Positions 1-12,749 are shown, counted from the first letter of the stretch. The stretch: 64,000 nt of DNA from Dendrophyllia cribrosa (GCA_024195265.1 JAJLRJ010000005.1:38960707-39024706), one strand, 5' to 3'. Notes: generated by a model from the letters alone, not told the origin. Numbers and translations: made by a program.

Positions 1-1533
1 TGATATAGCTATTTCATACTTTAACAATTAGCGCGCGACCTCTTTATTTTTTACCTTGTATCAAAAGTGTGCTCTTTCGAAATACCGCGATAACATATTC
101 AAATCGCTTCTCTGTTGTTCTGTTTCATTGCATCACCTTCCCACATGTACTAACTTCTTAAACAAATAGCCTAATGCATTTATAGCGATATTTTTCGCAC
201 CTCATCTCGCGCCGACAAAAAATTATAAAGCGATCTCATCAAATTTATATTTATATTGTTACAAGTGCCGTGAGAAATTTGAGCGACGTGCGCACAGAAC
301 TTTGCTACAGGCGCTTGCTTCGATTTTGACGAGGTGCTTATCCGACGAGATTGCTAGCCTCTTGACCGGAAAGGTCGTTAACAAGTTTCTAATTGTCTTG
401 ATTGTTTGAAATTCGTGCGTCTACTTTTTCTCTTTGGGTTAAGTTGAGAGCTGCAATCGAACTGGTTTAAAGTGAATTGGTTTTGACTGTTATTAAAAGA
501 ACTTTAAACAAAATAAGCACTATTGTATTATTGTACTATACCTTTGGGTATTGTTACGTGACTTTTCAAATCCAATTGCTTTAACCTGGCTTGTGCAACC
601 CTCTGAAGAGCGAGGCACTCTGGTTCAGACAGAGCAGATAGCGGGATGTTTGTTAGCTGGACTTTCCTGCCTTCCACAGAGCTCCAGCTAAAATCGTCCT
701 GCAACGCGAAGATAATATAAAAAGCTCGTTAGAGCGGCGAATTTTGTGGCGCCTAATGCTTATCGCGGCTAATTAGAAATGCAAACCGCTTGGAGTTTAC
801 AGAAGCGCGGATCAAGGACATTTCGCGTGCGTCGAAGTTTTAATAAATCCTTTTAAACGCTATTCAGAGTAGAAAATGCGAGACATGCTGAAGAAAGTGT
901 TACGGATGTGTGGACTAAAAGTGTTTATCTTGCAGGGCTGCTTACGGCGTATCGTTGGACAGGATGTCGAAAACCACCGAGCAAGTTTACAAACAAAAAC
1001 TTTATTTAACCCTTTAACAGTGTAAAATTTAAATTTAATAATCTTGAAAAACGAGCAGCACCACGGCTTACTCAGTAGCTTTTAGGGTCATGTAGGGTTT
1101 CATGTTTATAAAACCATATTTAACATCCTCTGACTCTGTGGATTAACTTAATAGCCATTCTGTCGTTATTAGAAGCCAGCACGCGTTTGTTGAATGCTGC
1201 CCCGGTTTGCTACTGAATAAAACGCTGGCTTGAAGCGGTGGAATACTCTGATTTGAAGCACAAAGTGCCGTGACGACATTTAATACTTCAGCGAGGTCAG
1301 GCATGAGTGGAATGAACGTTAAATGTTTATGTACAGCTAAAATGCCGATAGAGAAACGCTGTCCGTGAGTTCTCTCTTGTACAGATTTGACGATAAAATC
1401 AATCCGCGTGCTTGCAAGGCAGCGCACTTATCACTGTTCGACATGAATTTCGACTGAACATCGCTTAGGGAAGTAACGCGACGATAAACAGTCATGGTAG
1501 CTAGCTAGCGCGCTCTGAATTTTATCCTCATAC
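1..1533. other. Left-edge non-coding stretch
   Basis: No convincing exon or repeat. It is presumably intron of the minus-strand gene whose first coding exon is at 1534-2127. A 94-codon open frame on the minus strand (1143-1427) has no family resemblance and no clear flanking splice sites, so I treat it as chance. Confidence 0.4.
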
Positions 1534-2127
1534 CTGTGGAATCCATAAAGCGTTCCCAGCGTTGGATATCACCTTGAGCCGGTTTCGCCAGGCCTTGTTG
1601 AAGAACTTCTCCTTGTGTGAGCCTGATGGCGAAAGCTTCTCTTGCATCCCTGGATCGGAATCAGGAGTAAGATCATGCATATTAGAGGAGCCCTTAGTTG
1701 TATTCCTACTGGACGATCTACCCGCCTCACTTCGTCCCTCTAGTTCCCCATTCGCACCCCCCCTAAAGACCGATCCTATGTTCGCAATGGCTCCCGACGC
1801 TAGCTTTTGGAGTCCTTTCTTTTTACTTCCCGATGTCGCGGATCCCTCGCTCTCAGCTCTCGGAGACATTTCGCCGGATCCTTCAGCAGCCTCTCTCTGC
1901 GAGCTCATAGAATCCGGCGAAACGACGTTCGCGTTTTGTTCGATCGCGCTTTCCTCGACCTTCCTTGCAAAAGCCAGACTTCCACTTGTGTTGCGGTATT
2001 TATGTTCCCCACTCGAGAATGATGAATCGTTCATGGCTGGCGGAGATTGGGTTACAATCCTGCAATATGGCGAAACCCTCTCCTCCGAATCTATGTTCGT
2101 CGCGGTATCGCAAGCGTTTAGTACCAT
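1534..2127 (-). CDS. N-terminal coding exon of an unrecognised serine-rich protein (continues off the left edge)
   Basis: A 198-codon open frame starts at the first ATG (2127) after an in-frame TAA and ends exactly at a good donor, CACAG|GTATGAG, in phase 0. The product is hydrophilic and rich in Ser, Glu and Gly, with long low-complexity stretches (residues ~30-165). It then becomes basic and aromatic near the end (EKFFNKAWRNRLKVISN, then ALWIPQ), which looks like the start of a folded or membrane-proximal domain. There is no signal peptide. The rest of the gene would lie at lower coordinates, beyond the window. Its length, splice site and upstream stop make it a credible first coding exon. 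I cannot name the family. The antisense frame over the same bases (1562-2152, +) is a shadow. Confidence 0.6.
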
Positions 2128-2355
2128 GAATGACCCAACGGTGAAATGTTAAGCTGTCTCAAGTGGCGTGACGTTCGGCTTCGAAGCCTTAACTGTCCTA
2201 AGCACGTCGGACGTTGAGGAGACTTTCATAATTTGCCTGTTGTTCACATTTTCTAATGGAATTGAGTTTTCTGTGTAGCTGTGAGCGAGTTGCTAATCAT
2301 CCATTGATTGACGCGGGGGCAGATCTTATTAATTGAAATCAATAATGACCCGCCG

Positions 2356-2392
2356 TCGATTGGCCGATAAACAATGGAGGGTGACGTCACGC
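2356..2392 (-). promoter_or_regulatory. CRE and CCAAT-type promoter elements upstream of the 1534-2127 exon
   Basis: A perfect palindromic cAMP-response element (TGACGTCA, 2382-2389) lies about 255 bp upstream of the ATG at 2127, next to a reverse-orientation CCAAT box (CGGCCAATCG on the minus strand, about 2356-2365). The surroundings are relatively CpG-rich. CRE plus CCAAT is typical of TATA-less animal promoters. Assignment to this gene is by position only. Confidence 0.45.
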
Positions 2393-2400
2393 GCGAAAAG

Positions 2401-4148
2401 CCACTTTTATTGTCTTTTATTGTACTTTACCGCGCACAACAAACGTCGCTTTTAACTATTAATGACAAGCAAAGAAGCCTCTAGCTACAGTTTTCTATGT
2501 TTGAAACTTTGATTTAATCAGCTTATTGAACACACAGAAGGTACAACGCCGTGTAAACATACCGAATCAATACAACCCCGTCTTTGTCCATGTACACGAA
2601 TGATGGATTCGGAAGATATTTTGTCTGTCACCGGTCATCGCAGCCCTCTTTCGATGCCGGCGCGGCTGTTGTTTATATTTTTAAGTTATTTTGAATTTTC
2701 TCTAGACATAGCAATTCCCGTGCAAACTATTCCCAAATATATCCCCGCCAATGGCACTTTACGGTCATAAAAACATTAGAATTGTGAAAGTTTGCGAGGG
2801 CTTTATGACTTTACTCATTTGTTGTTGTACCCTGGGGGAATGAAATCGTGGGCTCGCGATCGATCGCGCGTTCGTCACCGCAACTAAGCTGACGTAACCG
2901 TGATACATGAAACAATGAGCTGAAACTAAAGACATCCGCTCGTGACTCGATGCACTGTTGTTTAGCTACGGTATCCGGAGGGCGAAAGTTCACGAGGATG
3001 TCGTGCGCAGTTTTAATTTCGCGTCCTGATAATTCTTCTCGGCTTAATTGCCGTCTTTATGAAGTCTGAGTGCCGCATAAAAGTTACTTGGGATTTATAG
3101 ACTAATTATCGACGCGAGAAGACACGAGCCTCACAAAACTTGTCAAAAGAACAGACATTTTTGATTGATGCACCTGTTGAAATTACTCAACCGTTCGACA
3201 GCTCTCTTCGATACGTACGAGATAATGAGTGCTCGAAAGCAATGTTTTATACATGAATCCGCCTTTTCTTGTCAATTCACGATTTACCCGAAAAACTTCA
3301 TAGACTTGAGCGTTTTAAACACCGCCTTAATATATTCAAATCCTCTAGCGCTTGGCTAACACTGTTTAAAACATCTTTATCTAGAACAAAGAAGGTTTTC
3401 GCGAGATTATGCAACATTTGTTTTGACACTAATTTCTCTGATCGACTCTGCACTCGAAACGAGCTCATGCGTTTCCCAGAAATCTCTGGTATGGCAAGAG
3501 GTTTGTTTTTATGAAATCTGGCTAAGAATATAGTGAAATTCCTTTGATTAAAATTCAAACTCTGAAGTTCTGTTGTTTTAACAAAAACGTTCTTTCGTTA
3601 TGCTTCAGTGATCATAGTAAAAGCCTTTGTGTTTAAAGCAAAGTTATTTATATGGACCCATTATGGACTGTTTGCATTTTCCAATAGGCAACTTCACTGT
3701 TGGAAAAGAGTGTTTTACTCCAAAAGGCGGCCAGGCTCGATGCAAGAAAAACTGCCAAATTTTATTCTTCAGAATATCGAAAAACATTAACAACACCAAA
3801 TGCCCTGGAAGTACAAAGCTTTTAGTTCAAATGAATGGTCACACTTTGGGTTTTGTCCATCGACACAAAGGTTAGAAGCATACTACACAATTCTGTGATT
3901 GTTAGAGTTTATAACCACGAACTCTTTGACCACATCTTCTCAGAAACAAAGAAGCAAAATTCAATAAAAATCTAGTAATTAGATTTTTGTGACGCAAATT
4001 TTCTCCGCACTTATCTTTGTATTCTTTTTGTCTGTACAGTTTCCTTTTGCTCGTCGAAAATGTCACGTTTTACACGCAAATTACCGCATGATCGAAACGT
4101 AGATTTCTGTTGAATCAAAGTTTGTTTAAGCTTGTTTGCTTTATAGTG
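2401..4148. other. Intergenic stretch with no supported feature
   Basis: Several 60-85 codon open frames exist on both strands, but none has coding character, a family resemblance or convincing splice sites. No repeat family recognised elsewhere in the window is obvious here. Confidence 0.4.
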
Positions 4149-5170
4149 TTAAAAAATGTCCCGGTCAACGCAAATAAGTCGGCAACTACGAGAGACCCTA
4201 AAATGCATGGTCAGGCATGCTTGTATGGATAGTGTCAATATTCTGCGGTTGTAAATGTGAAACATGATGTGAATACTTTGATAGAAAAGAGCGTTGATAA
4301 AATCTATAAACCCATGTTTGGTGTAGTTGCAGTGTTCATTAGCACAGCCATCAATGTCCAATGTTCCTATCTTGGCTAAGAACCGCAGCAGACTATCGTA
4401 TCTGCCTGTGATGTGTATTCAGACACCATAGGCCGCTTAATTTGATCTTTTCAGCGGTCTCGAGCTAAACCAAGTGTTGGGTTTCATTCCTCATGTATGA
4501 CTGAGATTTTTTCTTCGTGTGTAAGTTGTCTTCACATCAACACGGTAACTCTATCGTTTTGTTTGAGTGTTGGTCTCGAAAATTGGCTCGAAACCAATTT
4601 TTCCAATACACGCGAACCATGTTTGTCCTTTAAGACTCTTTAGAACAAACGGCTTTGTCAGTCCTTACTTACTCTGGAAGAAAGATTGAAGCCGAAATTC
4701 GGCGATAAACTTCATGAAAGCGAACGATGCAGTGAAACCCACGGATTAAGAAATTTACCTCCATTTGAAGATCCATTGTCTTAAAATATCAGCGAGCATT
4801 TTGAGTTGCTCATCACTATAGCTCAAAGTTTCCCAGCGAGAAACAAAACTGTTACAACTTCGCGTTTCCTTTTCTTTTTCCATTAAAAAGCGTTCAGACT
4901 TAATAAGGCCGCCCTCCCTTGTAGCTATAGACCAACACCTGTGTAGGCGCGCGATAGCCAACTGTTGTGTTGTTGATACGATTAGACATAGTCTACTAAA
5001 TCCTTGCGCGCATCATCACAAATACAGCGCGCAAATACGCTGAATACGGAGAAATGATATTGCGACTTACCTTCATAGTACTGGCTGTATGATCTGGGAT
5101 GTCCTCTTCGGTTTTCGCTCGTAACAATCGGAATGAATAAGTCGACTTCAGGCATCATCTCACGCCGCAC
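4149..5170 (-). CDS. Candidate three-exon gene of unknown function
   Basis: Three minus-strand blocks join with matching phases. Exon a (5071-5170) follows a pyrimidine-rich acceptor (TTTTTCTCGCCTAAG) and ends YSQYYE plus one base at a strong GTAAGT donor. Exon b (4759-4924) starts after CTATAG and ends QWIFKW plus two bases at GTAAAT. Exon c (4149-4401) starts after CAGGCAG and reads YDSLLRFLAKIG, then FIDFINALFYQS, to a TAA. The joined frame is 172 codons. The first ATG is at 5158, but exon a may be internal, since it stays open in phase 0 back to the acceptor. The predicted protein is helical, with aromatic-rich stretches and no signal peptide. I recognise no family. The tail after the NRR at about residue 146 may be untranslated or mis-predicted. 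It could be a chance chain of open frames. Confidence 0.4.
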
Positions 5171-7076
5171 CTTAGGCGAGAAAAAGATATCGATAGGCTA
5201 GTCACAAGTCTGCTAGCAGATGAATAAACTAACCATTGATATGCTGTATTAACTCGCATACAATGCTCTTTAGATTATGATTGGCAGCTCCATATCACTC
5301 ACTAGATCATTTGGCTGGTTACTGCTGCGGTTTAATTAACTCTATTCCTAGGCCTCCTAGAGTCAAACTTTTAATCATGTAATGTCTGTATTGACTGCGG
5401 TCTCAACGTGGTTTCTATTTCCAACTTTTCCTTCTGTGGGTGAAATCCTAATGCGTGACCATATTAAAGCTACGGTTGTGCATGTTGGGCAGTGCTTTTA
5501 TGTGGTGCCTAATTTTGTCGGTCTTTTAACGCGTGGAAATTTAGGATATTTTGTCAAGTTTGCTGGCACTTCGACATTAAAGAAATCAGTGAATGTTACA
5601 ACTGAAAACAAATTGAAATAACGTTAACGCGAGGAAACCAGTGTCGACCGAGAGATCCGGCACTGTCGATGTTCACTGATTAACGAAACTAACCTTCCGC
5701 GAGAAAATGGGCGTATTAGACAGGACAGTCACACGGCCTTTACACATGTACGGTTACAATAATTGCCTAACTAAAAATCCATGAAGAATTTTCCATACCA
5801 TAGTAGATTAAAATGTTAGAGGGCGTTCAGTTCGATGACACACAACTACGTTCCACAATTCAGTCCTATTCACTCCCGTGTTTGGCTGTTAATGCCACCG
5901 GCTCAGTCAACCGGCTGTTGTAACTCTGGCTTTTTAATCCTCTTGAAATACCAAATCTTCACCCTGACCTCTTAAATCCTTGTTTTCGTGGAACTTTTTC
6001 CTAGTAGGTTAGCTCTCGTTCAGCCACGCTCTTTCGTTAGGTTGTTTTACGTTTCCTATCGGACACAAGTTCAAAAGCAGCGATTCGGATGTGGGATCAG
6101 TCTCTTCTGTTCGTTTCCAGTGAAGTATTCGTCAGTTCTTTCACCGGATTTTTTTATCTTTTTAAGCTCTTTCCGGTATCATTGTTTCTGATGAATAGCG
6201 AAGCCCAAACATCTAAACACTAGAGGGTTATTGATATATTGTACCCGTTAGCCTTGTTTGCAGACAATTTTTACGTTCATTGCATCACGTTTTTTTTTAA
6301 AAATGTCAGGTCCGCTTTCGACCTTCAAATTAGTGTTCATTTCTCCCCTTACCGAGTACTTAACAGTATTGAATTTGCTGACTATATTTTCCGAGATTTG
6401 TCTGTTCAATGTTTTTCCAAATATTAATCACCAGTGAAAATCACGCTATGCTATGAAAGACCAATAGCCATAAAATCGTGACTTCTTGACCGTCCCTTAG
6501 TAGTTTATTTGTTCAAATTTGACGTAAAGAAGCTCGTGCAATTTGTTTTAGCAATTTGTTTTGGAGTAAATAAATTATTATAATTTTCACACAGCTCCGC
6601 ATAGAACCAATGATTGCTCAATATCTCGAGTTGCCCCCTTTTCAAGCTTCAAAGTGTGTGTACGAAATTCCGGCAAATTTCCTTTGTTTCGTGAATAGGT
6701 TAATGGTTTTTTCAGGTCACGGCGTTCTAAGCATTTGGTGAAATATAAAAGCTAGTGGCATTTTCCTGTGGCCATTAATCATGAAAAATTGCAGTATTGA
6801 CAAGATGTTTTGAAAAGTTCTCTTAAAATAGACAGTTAGGGCATCAAAGTTATAAATGGTTGACCCTAACGTCGATTAAAACGTGAGATGAATTTTAAGT
6901 GTTTCCTTTTTCCTTCGTTTTGGACAAAATTTAATTTATGTCTCTTCAGAGTGATCAACAACTATTTTGTCTTTCAATTGTCAATAAATGATCACGCAAT
7001 ATAAAAACAGGTTACGACGACAATTAAGTGAATGGTCATTAAATAACACCGCGAACAGGCTTTTTTTCCATTTTCC
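5171..7076. other. Intergenic stretch with a family A repeat fragment
   Basis: A degenerate piece of the family A repeat lies at about 5430-5560 in reverse orientation (GTGGGTGAAATCCTAATGCG, then GGGCAGTGCTTT). It underlies the 79-codon plus-strand frame at 5382-5621, which is therefore not a gene. I see nothing else supportable. Confidence 0.4.
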
Positions 7077-7313
7077 ATGGGGCGACGAATCCCTAAGAAT
7101 GGCAACGGATCAATTGGAATGTCCTCCTCCTTTTTACCGTGGATTTTTATATTTTTAAACCTGTTCGCGCATCTGGGATCTGAGAAAGAAAAGGTACTTC
7201 ATCAAATGGAAATTCTCCCAACTTGGACTATACCAAATACAACGACACCACTAGAGAGAATCTATAGGTTGACACTGGAGTTTATATGGTGGACAGCTGA
7301 ACATCAGGTGTAA
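7077..7313 (+). CDS. Candidate exon or small ORF, signal-peptide-like N-terminus
   Basis: The ATG at 7077 is in a fair start context (CCATGG). After a short basic region there is a strongly hydrophobic run (about residues 18-33, FLPWIFIFLNLFAHLG). A polar segment follows, ending FIWWTAEHQ at CAG|GTGTAAG (7307|7308), which would serve as a donor; otherwise the frame stops at 7313. This resembles the first exon of a secreted or membrane protein. No downstream partner exon could be identified with confidence, and the family is unknown. Confidence 0.25.
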   Translation: MGRRIPKNGNGSIGMSSSFLPWIFIFLNLFAHLGSEKEKVLHQMEILPTWTIPNTTTPLERIYRLTLEFIWWTAEHQV

Positions 7314-7794
7314 GTTGCTCATGATACATAGCTGTTTTTACAACGGTTTTACTGAAATCTGATATATTTTTTAACATCAACTCTGTGTGTTTTGCTCGTT
7401 ATGTACACACTGAACATCCGAACCAATAACATACGTAGGAAAGAGCCGGAAAGACTGTCAATGTTTTTATTACTACTGATTGCGTGGGGAATTGTTAAAA
7501 ATCTCATCAAGTATTTCCCTTACCTCTTAGAATCCGCAAACATTGATTCACGTAACACTGTTCGATTCATTAATTGTAACATTTTAGCCTGGATAAAATC
7601 CACTGTGACCATTCTTTAATATCAAAGCTACATACCGAGCCCTTTTGTGTTTGGTGTTGTGTTGTTAACAAGGAGATTCTAACTTTCAAGTCTTTAGATT
7701 GATATCCTTAAATATCTTTGAGCGTGAGTATTTCAATAAAAGCTTACACTTCGCCGTTTTATCTGTAGTACCGTTTGCTGATTATGCCGACTGC

Positions 7795-8385
7795 ACAAGG
7801 TCGTTCTGAATCTGTGGATGAAATCCTAAAGTGTGACCGTTCAAATGAAAGCTATAGAGCACTTGTTCTAACTTTTGAGTCTCTGGATAAAATTCCGAAG
7901 TATGACCATTGAAATGAAAGCTACTGAGCAATACTTCCCTGTTTATCATGCTGCCAAGGTAGTTAACCTTGAAATTTTGAGTCTCAGCTCAGCAATTTAC
8001 TTAATAGTATTAAGTAAATTTCTGAACTGTGTGACCATTTAAATGACAGCTATTGCGCAGTACTTTCCTCTGCTGTTGTTTATCATGTTATACAACTGAA
8101 GGTGGTTCTAACCAGTAATGCCGTGGGTTAAATCCAAAAGTTTGACATTCAAATGAAAGCTACTGAGCAGAACTCTCCTGCGGTGTTGGATTTTATTATG
8201 CTGTACAAGGTGGTTCTAACTTTTGAGGACTTTGAGTCTGTGGATGAAATCCCAAAGTGTGACCATTCAAATGAAAGCTGCTGCGCAGTAAGTTTTCTGT
8301 GCTGCTGTTTATCATGATGTACAAGGTGGCGCTTTCGATGCCGTAGGTGAAATCCAAAGTCTGACATTCGAATGAAAGCTATCGA
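7795..8385 (-). repeat. Family A repeat array (reverse orientation)
   Basis: Several degenerate copies of the repeat unit are seen as its reverse complement: CTTTTGAGTCTGTGGATGAA, then AAGTGTGACCATTCAAATGA, then AGCTACTGAGCAG, then TTATGCTGTACAAGGTGGTT. Spacing is irregular and some units are truncated. The 72-codon frame at 8149-8367 is inside the array and is not a gene. Confidence 0.75.
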
Positions 8386-9010
8386 CGGGTTAATCAGGTG
8401 CCAGAATCTTTGCTAACCAAACGTGTTGGAATGTGTGCCAACGCACCAAATCGCCATCAAACATTTTTACAAGGAATCTAAAATACTTATCGCGTTTTTG
8501 AGACTCCTTATAATTATTGACGCAAACGTACAGCTACGAACATTTTCTGTGCGATTTTTTCTGCATCTCGTAGTTTTCACATTGTGTATTGTGACCACAC
8601 TGAGCGAAGTTCGGTTGCCTTGAGCTAAATTATCTGTCAATATGATTGTTATTTGTAGTTTCTCACGCACGGTGGCACTAACGAGGTAAACGACTTCCTA
8701 ATGTGGTTTCCTACCAATCGTAAGAACGCATCGCCACTCAAGTGGGTGTCTATTTTTACTTTAATTTGAAAACACGTGCGAAGCAGCGTCCTTCCCGGCC
8801 GGCTTTCGCTCTCGCTATAAAACGTTAAAACGTTGCAAGGGTTTTTCATAACTAGATCCAGTTGCTGCTACTCCTTTCACTTTACAAAGTATTTCAGCGA
8901 CCCTTTAAAACACTTATTTCTGCAAGCATCAAAAAAGAAAGGGCAGCCCTGGCCCACTGAAGTGAGTATACCCCCCTAGAGTACACCTCCCCCCTAGTAT
9001 CCTCCCCGCC

Positions 9011-9014
<4 letters not shown>

Positions 9015-9040
<26 letters not shown>
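9015..9040 (+). repeat. Poly-C tract
   Basis: An uninterrupted run of about 26 C follows a C-rich stretch (8970-9014) with CCCCCCTAG motifs. Its length may be an assembly estimate. Confidence 0.9.
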
Positions 9041-9041
<1 letters not shown>

Positions 9042-9621
9042 TCCCTTCCCCTTTTCTATGTGTTCTAACATATTCGAAGTTCTCTGGAAAATCGGTCGAG
9101 ACGAGCATCTAAAAAATTTCAATTTAAAACGATATAACTTGGCTTGAACTGAGGTGGACGTTTCTCATTTCTTTCCGGAATTTTCAGGAAAACATGCTGA
9201 AAATTTCTTACGGAACATTTAACGAGGATAATTGACGTCAAATTATTCACTGCATTTCTCGACACCGAAACCCGTGACAAATCAAGACCGCAATACAAGT
9301 GTTAGATCAACCCCCACATTCTATCGTATAATTAAACTCGCTTACGTAATTCTTTACTTTCCAGTGCCCCCCTCCACCCCCGATCCGCCACTACGACAGA
9401 GCCGGTCGAAATATTATCGGACATTTTTTTAAAATTTCAATCCAGTTAGTGTAACTTTAAGGGACATGCAGACACTGAAAAGGTTGAAATACGCAAATAA
9501 TTTACAAACTTTTACCCAATTTTTCAGTTACTCGGACAGTAAATGGATAAAGTGTTAAGTATTGACGTACCACAGTCCCACAAACGAGAAAGTTTTTAAA
9601 GTCTCCACCGCCCAGGGTGAG

Positions 9622-9828
9622 GGAACAACAGCACCAGAGACGGAAAGCACTGCTCAGTAACTTCCATTTAAATGTTTCACACTTTAGGAATTCATTCACA
9701 ATCTCACCTTGACCTTTTTACATAGCTGCAAAAGCCACCTTGTAATTCTAAAATCTGTCATTAACCCGGCACTTTGTGAGGACATATTGAACAGCACCAC
9801 AGGAAAGCACTGCTCATTAGATTTCTGA
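9622..9828 (+). repeat. Family A repeat, about two degenerate units
   Basis: The forward-orientation core is present twice: GAACAGCACCACAGGAAAGC, then ACTGCTCA, with CACACTTTAGGAATTCATTC between. It is diverged, with an insertion in the second unit. Confidence 0.65.
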
Positions 9829-10219
9829 GGGTGGAGGGGAGGGGGAGAGGAGTGTTGGGTGATTTTGAAAAAAAAAATCATACAAACCAACTCTCTTGGA
9901 AAAATATCCTGCAACTACGAAAGCCCGACTTGAAACTTTGTTTTTTTTTAGCAAAACAAATCCTGCAGCAGCACTGTTGAAGGAAAAAATATCGAGCACA
10001 GACAAAATCACCCAGCCCCCACTCCCCCAGAAGACTAATGGTTCACCCCTTTGAATGGCCACATTTCTAAAGTTCATCTGCAAGTACAAACTATAACACC
10101 CCCAGGACCGCATGACTCAATATTAATTTGACTTGAGGTCAAAGCATCAACAAAACATGAACGAAGAAGGCAAAGACCGCCCAAAATTCTCAACGCCTAG
10201 TGACAGAACATTTTGTGGT

Positions 10220-10337
10220 TTGCACGGCGGCCATGTTGGGTGACGGGACAATGAAATTGCCATCTTTGGGAATAAAAATCTATTTTTGTGGAGATGATTT
10301 TTATTTTTCCTGTCAGGCCAACATGGCCGCCTTGCAA
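10220..10337. mobile_element. Small inverted-repeat (MITE-like) element
   Basis: TTGCACGGCGGCCATGTTGG at the left is mirrored by CCAACATGGCCGCCTTGCAA at the right, around an AT-rich centre of about 80 bp. The arms differ at only one or two positions. No coding capacity. Confidence 0.6.
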
Positions 10338-11099
10338 ATCAATAAATCTAGTGAAACTTAAAATTATATATTTACTTACCAATGGCTCGGTTCAGTTTAC
10401 AAACTCGACCAAACGCTTTAGTATGTCCGTTGGCTTGATTCAGAATGAGACCTGATCAGCAACCAAATTTTATATTTTCCAGATTGTGTACTCTACTTTG
10501 TGCCTCAGTAAAATAGCCTCAGTTACTGAACAATTATTAAAAATGAGGTGGACCCTTCTATATTGGTGGTCGTGAACATTCAGCGCTGTTTAACATGTTT
10601 ATGAATTTGTTATGAATCAACAAATTGTTTTAAAATGTTCCGGTTGGCTTATAGCTCTGACTATTGTCAGTGTTGTCAGTATGTAGGATATTTTGGTATT
10701 TTGCGCGGAAATCCGCAGAGTTGGCGGTTTTACGTTTGATTGCCCTGGAATTAACCTGCGGGCTATCAGGTAAATATTTATGCTTATCAGACGGAAATAA
10801 GAAGGGTTTCCTTCATCGATATGCTTAGTATTTTAATATCGCCAATATCTTCTAGTCAGTTATGCACTATGATCCGGATGGACATCAGTGGGAATGTGGC
10901 CAATATTTGGGATCAAAACGAACAAAAACTTGGCCCTCACCTCACATGCAATGTAATGCAATGCGTAAAACTTCCACTCTCAGAGTTGAACTTTGAACGA
11001 TGGAATGTGGACGTATAAAATCTGAAAAATTTACCATTTTTCTTTATTTACCAAACGTTAGGTGTCAGCAGCACTTTCTTGTGGTACTGTTTAAATTAC

Positions 11100-11345
11100 G
11101 CTGTACAAGATGCCTGGTTCTACCTTTTGATACTGTTTACATTATGCTGTACAAGGTGATTCTAACTTTTAGAGTGTGAATAAAACCCTAGGTGTTACCA
11201 TTTTAAAAATAAAAGTTATCGAGCAGTGCTTCCCTGTGGTACTGTCTGTTATGATGTACAAGATACATTTTGAGTCCGTGGATAAATCTCTGAAGTGTGA
11301 CCATCGAATAAACGCTGATGAGCATTTTTTTGTTTGCTGTGGTGC
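11100..11345 (-). repeat. Family A repeat, two to three units (reverse orientation)
   Basis: Contains ATGCTGTACAAGGTGATTCT, then GAGCAGTGCTTCCCTGTGGT and TGAGTCCGTGGATAAATC, the reverse-complement landmarks of the family. The small open frames at 11176-11364 fall inside it. Confidence 0.65.
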
Positions 11346-11683
11346 TGTTTCTTTTGCTTTATAAATAAAGCGGACAAAACATTTAGGTTTGACAATTCAA
11401 AGCTATTTTCCGTGGTGTGTTGTTCCGTTTTGTTTGAAAATGCCAGTGCCCAACACCTTGGAACTCTAGCGGACGGAAGAGTAAAACAACAACTCTGACA
11501 CTGAGGACGAAAATCGTTAACACTTGCAACATCCTTTCGTTTAATGTACAGTGCAGAATCAAGTCCAAATAGATACATCTCATTCTCCCTGTAAAAAAAA
11601 TGGCCATTTGACGCTGTTTTGCAGAAGATAGTTGATAGGTAGGACATGTACTTAGGTAAAAAACGCACGTTCAGAGCGATTAA

Positions 11684-12749
11684 GAGCCAATGTCTGAAAT
11701 TTTCGAAAATCGGGCGTCAGTCACAAAATTTCGGATTTCTTCATATTTTGCCCAAATAATCTCTATAGTGAAGTATTTTCAAAAATAACATTAAAAATTG
11801 TAACGGCGTTTTATTTTTTTCGAAAACGGGCAAAGTTTGAAAAACGGCAAATCGGCGGCCTTTCAGTTGTGAAACTGACGAAAAATTACACATTTTTATC
11901 TTGCTCGTACAGAAAAACGCGATGCCATACATAAATAAAATGTGGCCACAACATAAACACGCTCTTGTTCTTCACACTACTGTTATTTACTTTTGATTAG
12001 CAGTAGAAATAAGAATATTTCGGCCGTTAGAAGAAACATGATTTCTTCCATTTTAAAAATTAGCAAATTTGAACCAATTTCAACGCCGTGGAAACCCAAT
12101 TGGTACGTTGAGTTTGAAAACAAAATTAAGACAGTCTTGAAGCACACCTTCTGCTGTTTACTGTGGTGTAATATTTCTGGCGGCACTTTAAAAGTGCCCC
12201 GTCGAGAGACCAAAATGTGAAGGGTAGTTTGACACCAGGAGAACTTGTGACACGAACCTGAACGCCGACACTACGCACAAAATGTTTATCGCAAAAAATA
12301 GTTCCTTTGAGATAGGGTCTTTTTCAGAATCGTAAGGACTTCAGAAGAACTTTATCTATCCTTTGCTAACTTAAAATGATATCTTTTAAGCAGTTTGTTG
12401 GGATACGGAGTAGAGACACAAACATCATGTTGTGCGACCTTACAAATAACAGCGATTAACACTTACCCGCTTTTTCATCAGAAAATTAAACTGACCCGAA
12501 CCTTGAATTGCGTTTATAATAAAGACAATCCTGCACTCCGATCCATTATATTGCTGTGTTTGGAATATCTGAGCCTTGTAGATTATATCACAGCGTTATT
12601 TTCCCCAAATTTGTTAAAACAACAGTCGCTAAATGACAGTTCAAAAGTTTCCCACAATGTGTTGAAAAGAGATTGCGTGACGTGTAGCACACTGGAATTT
12701 GCTGCGTGCTTATGGTATCGGTCAAGGAAAGAACATTGCCGTGGAAAAG
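11684..12749 (+). repeat. Left inverted arm of the foldback element
   Basis: Reverse complement of 15276-16326. The inner boundary is at GAACATTGCCGTGGAAAAG. A 191-codon open frame (12395-12970) starts inside the arm and runs past its inner edge. Its first ~120 codons are arm sequence and the rest is loop, so the frame is a chimera. Confidence 0.8.

Noticed and set aside
1562..2152. 196-codon plus-strand frame opposite the 1534-2127 exon
   Set aside because: Antisense shadow. The minus frame ends exactly at a donor and begins after an in-frame stop; the plus frame has neither splice support nor sensible composition.
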